DNA of 9,008 nucleotides from Rubrobacter sp. (lineage in GTDB: Bacteria > Actinomycetota > Rubrobacteria > Rubrobacterales > Rubrobacteraceae). The notes beneath the pieces were generated by a model, which had not been told where the DNA came from, made no database searches, and saw nothing but the letters and a program-made list of their open reading frames with translations. Shown here one piece after another: positions 1 through 3,802 of the stretch. The stretch's first letter is position 1, and each line of letters begins with the position of its first letter. Where the stretch lies: assembly GCA_016781885.1 (NCBI GenBank), contig JADDPM010000049.1:1-9008 (forward strand). The letters are read 5' to 3'. The translations under genes were made by a program, and so were the position numbers.

Positions 1-404
1 CGGCGCATCATCTGCAATACCACGAAGGTGAGCAGAACGAGGCCGACATGGCGAACCATCGCTCGATCCACCCTGCATTGGCACGCCTCCAATCCCGCAT
101 ACTGCTTGGTGTCGCGAAAGAGCGTCTCGATGGACCAGCGGCTCATCTTGCGCAAAATCACCTTGGTGAGGTCCGCCCCCAAGTCGTTCGTGACGATGTA
201 CTCGTGGTTGGCGTGACGGTTTCTGGTCACGACCGACCGCAAGGAACCGTACTTGGGAGCGTAGACGTTGACGGCTACTGCGCGCACCCCGAGGCGCTTG
301 CGCCACTTCAAAGGCAGCGTCCTGGCCAACTCGCTCACGGAGCGCCGCTCGGCGCGCCACACAACGATCGTCCTCGGGTAGAGTGTCCCGACCCACACCA
401 GGCC
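1..404 (-). mobile_element. IS4-like DDE transposase, C-terminal fragment (runs off left edge)
   Basis: The minus strand is open across this stretch and reads like the C-terminal third of a DDE transposase. A segment at about 150-272 reads VNVYAPKYG, then VVTRNRHANHEYIVTNDLG. It is followed by RWSIETLFRDTKQ, which keeps the R(3)E(6)K part of the IS4-type Y(2)R(3)E(6)K signature; Lys stands where the Tyr usually is. The E in this motif would be the third acidic catalytic residue. After it come a CQCR stretch and a hydrophobic helix (GLVLLTFVVLQMM). The N-terminal part with the first two catalytic aspartates is absent: upstream, the same frame turns into HsdR sequence near 400-420. The protein continues left beyond position 1. 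As it stands it cannot encode an active transposase. The family call rests on the motif and general resemblance; the exact IS family is uncertain and the junction is placed only to within about 20 bases. Confidence 0.75.
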
Positions 405-868
405 CAGCCTTCGCAGCGGCATCGTCTTCAGGCGTGCCCGCAGCGTCTCCGGTTCCCGCGCACGGTCCATTAGCGTCCCCGGACGGTGGAACGAGAACAC
501 CCGCCGGGAGCGGTAGTCGGGGTCACGCACATCCCGGAACACCGTCTCGACACCTGTGCTCTCGTAGGCGAAAGGCAGCGGCGCCCCAACCCTCTGGACA
601 TGAGGGGGAAGCCCGTCGAGGTATTTCTGAGACTGGGTATCCACCCCACTAAGCGAGGTGCCCTCCTTCTTGGCCTCGATAATGCCCACAGCTTTCCGGT
701 CTACGAAGAGCATATAGTCCGCAACCCCGTCTTGAGCGGAAACTCCCGGATGGCGACGCCCCTCGCAGCCGTGAAGTCCAGGCCCTTCATGTCCTGAACG
801 CTCCAACCGGCGAGTTCGAGCATTCGATCAATGTTATGTCTGGCTAGTTGTTCGGGTGTAGTAGCCAC
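405..868 (-). pseudogene. hsdR: Type I restriction enzyme R subunit, N-terminal remnant
   Basis: The remnant starts at GTG 866-868, with GGAGGG at 873-878 as ribosome binding site. The product begins VATTPEQLARHNIDRMLEL, a typical HsdR N-terminus, and continues GWSVQDMKGLDFTAARGVAIREFPLKTG. There the frame breaks at about 722-725: one base of an expected Phe codon is missing. In the shifted frame it resumes ADYMLFVDRKAVGIIEAKKEG, whose Asp and EAK fit the PD-(D/E)xK nuclease core of HsdR. It runs on through LPFAYESTGVETVFRD and RRVFSFHRP to LRARLKTMP, after which the frame enters transposase sequence. About 155 codons survive of a family usually near 900-1000; the helicase motor and C-terminal domain are gone. 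The intact protein would cleave and translocate DNA with HsdM and HsdS, neither of which is in the window. Both the frameshift and the truncation argue against function. Identification is from motif recognition and is fairly secure. Confidence 0.82.
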
Positions 869-889
869 GCATCCCTCCACGACCCCAAG

Positions 890-918
890 CTGAGAACTGA
901 ATCCTAATCAGTTCTCAG
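890..918. promoter_or_regulatory. Perfect 11-bp inverted repeat upstream of hsdR
   Basis: CTGAGAACTGA (890-900) and TCAGTTCTCAG (908-918) are exact reverse complements around a 7-nt spacer. The repeat lies 22-50 nt upstream of the hsdR start. The spacer contains TAGGAT on the minus strand, a possible -10 hexamer, though no good -35 is visible. No T-run follows the palindrome on either strand, so an operator overlapping the hsdR promoter fits better than a terminator. The sequence is clear; the role is inference. Confidence 0.5.
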
Positions 919-995
919 TCCAGACGCGAGGACGTATCGGCACGCTCACCCATACACAATGACTGATTTCCCGCCTGTGAGTTCCGAGCTACCCC

Positions 996-1058
996 TCAGA
1001 GCACGCCGTGACGGACTGCGCAAGAGCGGCACAGCTCGTCACCCTCGAAGAACGCCAT
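996..1058 (-). CDS. Possible 20-residue CxxC microprotein
   Basis: A short minus-strand frame reads MAFFEGDELCRSCAVRHGVL and ends in TGA. It starts at ATG 1056-1058, with an AAGGAAG ribosome binding site five bases upstream. It holds one CxxC pair (residues 10 and 13), like half of a zinc knuckle. The frame is open a little further upstream, to a TAG 33 nt before the ATG, with a TTG available, so up to 10 more residues are possible. It lies between the zinc-ribbon-like gene (1156-1368) and the hsdR remnant, on the same strand. It could be a real microprotein, the tail of a decayed zinc-finger gene, or chance. I do not recognise the family. Confidence 0.3.
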   Translation of the reverse strand: MAFFEGDELCRSCAVRHGVL

Positions 1059-1107
1059 GTGATCTTCCTTGAAGAGCTTCGCCCTCAAACGCTAAGAGCA
1101 ACCCATT

Positions 1108-1135
1108 GGGCCGGAGTCCTTCGGGGCTCCGGCCC
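1108..1135 (-). terminator. Long GC hairpin downstream of the zinc-ribbon-like gene
   Basis: Two 12-nt arms, 1108-1119 and 1124-1135, flank a TTCG loop. Read as plus-strand RNA, the stem is continuous with one U-G wobble and a UUCG tetraloop; read as minus-strand RNA, it has one C-A mismatch and a CGAA loop. It lies 21 nt past the stop of the minus-strand gene at 1156-1368, where a terminator would be expected. No U-run follows on either strand, so the call rests on position and stem stability. It could also act in either direction or be part of an unrecognised structured RNA. Confidence 0.5.
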
Positions 1136-1155
1136 GGTAGTCTAATTCTCCAGGC

Positions 1156-1368
1156 TTAGACCAGCCTCTCCAAGCAGGAGAAGTGCATGTCCACCGTGAA
1201 GAAGCGCGGGTTGCAGGACAGACAGTACATCGGGCCGGTGCAGTCCCTAGCGTTCGAGATCGGTGCCATGAGCGTCTTCGTGGTCGTGCCGCATCCGGAG
1301 CAGGCGCCGCGCTCGCGGGTTTCTTCAGGGACTGGGTGCGCTGGGTGCGCTAGACTCTGTTCCGTCAC
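1156..1368 (-). CDS. Small cysteine-rich zinc-ribbon-like protein
   Basis: This is a 70-residue protein with a GTG start at 1366-1368, supported by AAGGAG six bases upstream. It carries six cysteines (residues 23, 26, 43, 49, 52 and 65). CSGC (23-26) and CLSC (49-52) form two CxxC knuckles about 23 residues apart, the usual spacing for a single structural zinc site. There is no signal peptide or membrane segment, so it is probably cytoplasmic. The N-terminus contains a tandem AHPAHP, encoded by an exact 9-bp duplication (1332-1349). A perfect TATAAT lies upstream and a strong hairpin downstream, so it looks like a self-contained transcription unit divergent from the regulator-integrase pair. 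I do not recognise a named family. DNA or RNA binding, or protein interaction within the integrated element, is possible but not shown. Confidence 0.65.
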   Translation of the reverse strand: MTEQSLAHPAHPVPEETRERGACSGCGTTTKTLMAPISNARDCTGPMYCLSCNPRFFTVDMHFSCLERLV

Positions 1369-1439
1369 AAGCTTCTCCTTGTGGCCGGGCCTCGGGGTGT
1401 TGGCGCACCCGCGGGGCCATCTCTTTATATGACACCATT

Positions 1440-1470
1440 ATTATACTGTATTTGTCTGTATTTTGTCTAG
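1440..1470 (-). promoter_or_regulatory. Promoter of the zinc-ribbon-like gene
   Basis: On the minus strand a perfect -10 TATAAT (1440-1445) is preceded by TAGACA (1465-1470), five of six bases matching TTGACA, with a rather long 19-nt spacer. Transcription would start near 1433, giving a leader of roughly 65 nt before the GTG at 1368. The stretch is strikingly AT-rich compared with its surroundings. The spacer contains the tandem repeat described separately, so this promoter could be repressed from there. Confidence 0.5.
1447..1467 (+). repeat. Tandem TGTATTTGTC repeat in the divergent promoter region
   Basis: TGTATTTGTC (1447-1456) is followed directly by TGTATTTTGTC (1457-1467); the two differ by one extra T. 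The units sit head to tail between the -10 and -35 of the minus-strand promoter and upstream of the Xre regulator. Flanking TATACT (1442-1447) and AGTATA (1469-1474) form a short interrupted inverted repeat around them. The position suggests an operator, most simply for the adjacent regulator; this is inference. Confidence 0.45.
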
Positions 1471-1477
1471 TATAGTA

Positions 1478-1521
1478 CGGTAGTTTTCGGTAAAATTGGT
1501 ATGTGCGGTACAGCATCGGTA
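1478..1521 (+). repeat. Phased GGTA motif array upstream of the regulator
   Basis: GGTA occurs at 1479, 1489, 1498, 1507 and 1518. Four of the five are CGGTA; the one at 1498 is TGGTA. Start-to-start distances are 10, 9, 9 and 11, so all face roughly the same side of the helix. A further GGTA at 1538 overlaps the ribosome binding site of the regulator, two turns further on. The array lies in the leader or promoter of the regulator-integrase pair and could bind a cooperative DNA-binding protein such as the regulator or a recombination factor. The repeats are visible; the role is a guess and the motif is short. Confidence 0.4.
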
Positions 1522-1544
1522 CAACTTCGGACATGGAGGTAAAT

Positions 1545-1748
1545 GTGGAAAGGCTCAAGGCTTTGCGTAGCGAGCACGTGCTGACGCTGCGGGAGTTGGC
1601 GGAAGAGGCGGGGGTCTCGAAGGATACTATCTGGAGACTCGAGAACGGCCATAGCGAGGCGTACCCCTCCACTATCCGCAAGCTCGCCAGGGCACTCGGG
1701 GTGCAGCCGAGGGAGCTCGTTAGGCCTGGGGGCGATAATGTCTCGTAA
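1545..1748 (+). CDS. Xre-family helix-turn-helix regulator
   Basis: This is a 67-residue protein, essentially a single HTH domain. It reads ERLKALRSEHVLTLRELAEEAG, then VSKDTIWRLENG as the turn and recognition helix, and ends with TIRKLARALGVQPRELV, the usual last helices of the Xre/Cro-C1 fold. I chose GTG 1545 because GGAGGT sits at the right distance upstream; in-frame starts at 1503 and 1533 exist but lack a ribosome binding site. Its end overlaps the integrase start by 11 nt, so the two are probably co-transcribed and translationally coupled. This is the usual arrangement in actinobacterial integrative elements, where such proteins act as repressors or excision regulators. The tandem repeats and GGTA array upstream are candidate autoregulatory sites. 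No lesion is visible, unlike its integrase partner. Confidence 0.85.
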   Translation: MERLKALRSEHVLTLRELAEEAGVSKDTIWRLENGHSEAYPSTIRKLARALGVQPRELVRPGGDNVS

Positions 1749-2897
1749 GCGCGGCAACAACGAGGGCTCGATCTACCGCCGCAAGAACGGCACGTGGGCG
1801 GCTCAGTACACGGTCTGGACAGCCGAAGGGCGCAAGCGGCGCTCGGTCTCAGGCAAGACGAGGGCGGAGGTCTCGCGCAAGCTCACGGAGGCGATGGCAA
1901 ATCGGGACGGCGGGCTCGTCTACGACGCTGGCAAGCTCACGGTCGGGGAGTACCTGGACAGGTGGCTCGCGGAATCCGTGAAAGGCACGGTCAAAGAGAC
2001 GACCTACGCCAACTATGCTTACATCACCCGCAAACACGTCTTCCCCGCCCTCGGGCGCGTGAAGCTCAAGAGCCTCACCCCGGCGCACGTGCGCGGCTTC
2101 TACGGGGAGAAGGCCCGCACGGGCCTCTCCGCAGCGACGGTGAAGAAGATGCACGTCGTGCTGCGCAAGGCGCTCTCTCAGGCGGTCTCTGACGGCCTCA
2201 TACCGCGCAATGCTGCCGACGGTGTGAAGCCGCCGCGGGTGAGTGCTCCAGGAGAGGAGATCAAGCCACTCGACTCCGAAGAGTGCGCCGCGTTCCTGGA
2301 GGCGGCACGAGGCGAGCGTCTGGAGGCCCTGTACGTGCTGGCCGTCCATTGTGGCCTCCGGGAAGGCGAGCTACTGGCCCTGCGTTGGGAAGACGCAGAC
2401 CTCGAAGCTCCGAAACCAGCCCTGCTAGTGCAGCGCACGCTCACCCGCGGAGAGGACGGGCGCGGGTGGGTCGTGGGTGCCAGTACCAAGTCCGGCAAGG
2501 GTCGGCGCGTGCGGCTCACCCGGCGAGCGGTGACCGTGCTCAAGGACCACCGCAAGCGCCAGCTAAAGAGCGAATGCGCCTGGCCGGACTCTGGTCCGAT
2601 CAGAGCCTCGTCTTCCCGAATGAGACCGGCTCCCTGTTCAACCCATCAAACCTGCGTAACCGCTCCTTCAAACGCATCAAGGCGCGCTCCGGCGTCCGGG
2701 AAGACCTGCGCTTCCACGACCTCCAGCACACCTGCGCCACGCTGCTTTTGAGCGAAGACGTCAACGCGAAGGTAGTCTCCGAGATGCTCGGCCACGCCTC
2801 CATAACCATCACCCTCAACACGTACTCCCATGTCCTGCCTGATATGCAGGACTCCGCAGCCGACGCGATGGAGGCGGCGTTGGGAGCCATGTCGTGA
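1738..2897 (+). pseudogene. int: Tyrosine site-specific integrase, frameshifted and catalytically altered
   Basis: Reconstructed, this is a 386-residue phage/ICE-type tyrosine recombinase. An N-terminal arm-binding domain begins NNEGSIYRRKNGTWAAQY (7-24). A SAM-like core-binding domain spans about 68-165, starting TVGEYLDRWL. The catalytic domain follows from about 175. The first catalytic Arg is R208 in HCGLREGELLALRW, and K251 in TKSGKGRR fits the beta-hairpin Lys. At about 2575 one base is missing: the frame ends after HRKRQLKSE and resumes in the third frame as RLAGLWSDQSLVFPNETG. Unrepaired translation runs out of frame to a stop at 2751 and lacks H-x-x-R, H and Y. In the restored tail H327, H353 (LGHASI) and Y363 (TYSHVLP) are present, but the HDLRHT motif reads HDLQHT, so the second catalytic Arg is Gln (codon 2724-2726). 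Two independent lesions point to a dead gene. It overlaps the Xre regulator and lies 110 nt from the 3' end of tRNA-Val, its likely attachment target. Confidence 0.9.
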
Positions 2898-2913
2898 GCC
2901 TTGCTCCGTTTTG

Positions 2914-2934
2914 GGTTGCAGCACGGTTGCAGCA
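2914..2934 (+). repeat. Two GGTTGCAGCA direct repeats after the integrase
   Basis: GGTTGCAGCA occurs at 2914-2923 and again at 2925-2934, an 11-nt period, just past the integrase stop and 74 nt before the tRNA-Val 3' end. Short direct repeats between an integrase and its tRNA target are often arm-type binding sites for the integrase, which is a possible role here. The repeat is exact; the function is inferred. Confidence 0.4.
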
Positions 2935-2962
2935 AAAGGGCCGGGATACACTCCCCGGCCCT
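2933..2962 (-). terminator. Intrinsic terminator of the tRNA cluster
   Basis: AGGGCCGGG (2937-2945) and CCCGGCCCT (2954-2962) are perfectly complementary around an 8-nt loop. On the minus strand the stem runs straight into TTTTGC, giving a short U-run. It is 45 nt downstream of the tRNA-Val 3' end, in the right place to end the Lys-Glu-Val transcript. The hairpin alone could also stop plus-strand transcription leaving the integrase. Confidence 0.75.
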
Positions 2963-3007
2963 CTCGACTTACCCACAAAACTCAGCCGTTTGCAGGAACT
3001 TTTATAG

Positions 3008-3079
3008 TGGGCGATGCTGGGTTCGAACCAGCGACCCCCTCCTTGTAAGGGAGGTGCTCTACCACTGAGCTAATCGCCC
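3008..3079 (-). tRNA. tRNA-Val (anticodon TAC)
   Basis: This is a 72-nt cloverleaf. The acceptor arms GGGCGAT and ATCGCCC pair perfectly, the discriminator is A, the D arm reads GCTCAGTGGTAGAGC, the anticodon loop is CTTACAA on a CTCC/GGAG-type stem, and the T arm carries GGTTCGAACC. CCA is not encoded. It is the last of three tandem tRNAs. Its 3' end faces the decayed integrase, which makes it the likely attachment site of the element to the left. Confidence 0.95.
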
Positions 3080-3102
3080 CTTGCGTCGGGTCTCCCCCGG
3101 CG

Positions 3103-3175
3103 TGCCCCCAACGGGATTCGAACCCGTGCCGCCGCCTTGAAAGGGCGGTGTCCTGGGCCTCTAGACGATGGGGGC
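3103..3175 (-). tRNA. tRNA-Glu (anticodon TTC)
   Basis: This is a 73-nt cloverleaf. GCCCCCA pairs with TGGGGGC, the discriminator is A, the anticodon loop is CTTTCAA on a CCGCC/GGCGG stem, and the T arm is GGTTCGAATCC. CCA is not encoded. It lies 19 nt after tRNA-Lys and 23 nt before tRNA-Val, so the three are very likely one transcript. Confidence 0.95.
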
Positions 3176-3194
3176 AAAGCCCTACCCGGGCGCG

Positions 3195-3266
3195 TGAGCC
3201 AGGTAGGGATCGAACCTACGACACGAGGATTAAAAGTCCCCTGCTCTACCACTGAGCTACTGGCCC
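3195..3266 (-). tRNA. tRNA-Lys (anticodon TTT)
   Basis: This is a 72-nt cloverleaf. GGGCCAG pairs with CTGGCTC with one G-U pair, the discriminator is A, the D arm reads GCTCAGTGGTAGAGC, and the anticodon loop is CTTTTAA. The T arm is GGTTCGATCC. CCA is not encoded. It is first in the tRNA cluster and 44 nt downstream of the PsiE-like gene on the same strand. Confidence 0.95.
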
Positions 3267-3276
3267 TACCTCTCTA

Positions 3277-3306
3277 CGGAGTTTATCAAACTCCGGCGGA
3301 CCGGAG
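3277..3306 (-). promoter_or_regulatory. Overlapping hairpins between the pur operon and the tRNA cluster
   Basis: On the minus strand CTCCGG-TCCG-CCGGAG (3306 to 3291) forms a 6-bp hairpin running into TTT, a weak terminator shape just after the PsiE-like gene stop. The same CCGGAG-TTT can instead pair with AAACTCCG (3288 to 3277 region) as an 8-bp hairpin with a 3-nt loop. The two structures exclude each other. The second hairpin contains GATAAA (3284-3289), about 18 nt before tRNA-Lys, a possible -10 for the tRNA promoter; I see no convincing -35. The role as terminator, promoter or both is unresolved. Confidence 0.4.
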
Positions 3307-3310
3307 AAGC

Positions 3311-3802
3311 CTAGCGTGGAGACTCCCTGCGGCCCTCCATGCGGCGGGTGAAGTAGAGGGCACTGGTGAGGGCAAGGACCAGACCGGTGAGGACTCCGAG
3401 CTCCAAAAGGAGGCTGGTGAACTCGGGGGTGCCGAGGCTCTGCTCTATCGAGACGGTCACGCCCAGGATGCGCCGCACGACGGCGATCAGACCGATCAGC
3501 AAGAACGGTTCGGCCTTCACCTCCCTCTCCCGCACGATGGTGCTGATGGTCCCGAGAAGCTCGGCGAAGATGAAGATGAGGAGTACCTTGTCGAGCACCT
3601 CGAGCGCCGTCCCGAGCGGACCGACCTCCGTCACCCTCAGCACGCTCTCCCCCGCCGAGACGAAGAGCATCCCTACCGTCACTAGCAACGCGACCGCCGC
3701 CACGTAATATACGACCCTCTCCGAGAGGCCGAGGACGTCCGCCAACCGTGGCTCCTTGCCGGACGACCCCTTGCTCACGTCCCCGGCACTCTTCTCGGTC
3801 AA
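3311..3802 (-). CDS. PsiE-like four-helix membrane protein
   Basis: This is a 163-residue integral membrane protein resembling the phosphate-starvation-inducible PsiE family (function unknown; the E. coli member belongs to the Pho regulon). After a polar N-terminus of about 28 residues there are four hydrophobic helices, near 31-50, 64-86, 96-116 and 130-150. They are separated by short charged loops such as REREVKAEP and end in a basic tail, RRMEGRRESPR. The TTG start at 3800-3802 overlaps the purH stop by 4 nt, which supports coupling, but its ribosome binding site is weak. An in-frame GTG at residue 9 is the alternative. It is the last gene of the pur transcription unit, and nothing in the sequence ties its role to purine synthesis. 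No Pho-box-like site was evident. The family call rests on topology and general resemblance. Confidence 0.75.
   Translation of the reverse strand: MTEKSAGDVSKGSSGKEPRLADVLGLSERVVYYVAAVALLVTVGMLFVSAGESVLRVTEVGPLGTALEVLDKVLLIFIFAELLGTISTIVREREVKAEPFLLIGLIAVVRRILGVTVSIEQSLGTPEFTSLLLELGVLTGLVLALTSALYFTRRMEGRRESPR

Larger units (their letters stand above)
1..2934. other. Right-hand part of a decayed tRNA-associated integrated element
   Basis: The segment combines an integrase next to the 3' end of a tRNA, an Xre regulator coupled to it, a restriction gene remnant, an IS fragment and small orphan genes. To the right of the tRNAs lies intact housekeeping DNA. The right boundary should be in or near the tRNA-Val 3' end (3008-3030). 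I found no second copy of that sequence in 1-2934, so the left attachment site, if it survives, is outside the window. The segment is clearly accessory; that it entered as one element is inference. Confidence 0.6.

Noticed and set aside
48..797. Several plus-strand open frames of 60-140 codons
   Set aside because: They are antisense to the transposase and HsdR frames, have no recognisable protein features and lack ribosome binding sites.
2560..2590. Programmed frameshifting in the integrase
   Set aside because: No slippery heptamer is visible, and the second lesion (Arg to Gln in HxxR) points to decay instead.
2830..3048. Plus-strand frame ending VGDAGFEPATPSL
   Set aside because: The ending is a translation of the antisense of tRNA-Val, a well-known spurious annotation; the rest covers the integrase tail and terminator.
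3070..3252. Minus-strand frame containing VVGSIPTW
   Set aside because: It lies over the tRNA-Lys and tRNA-Glu genes and is a tRNA-derived artefact.
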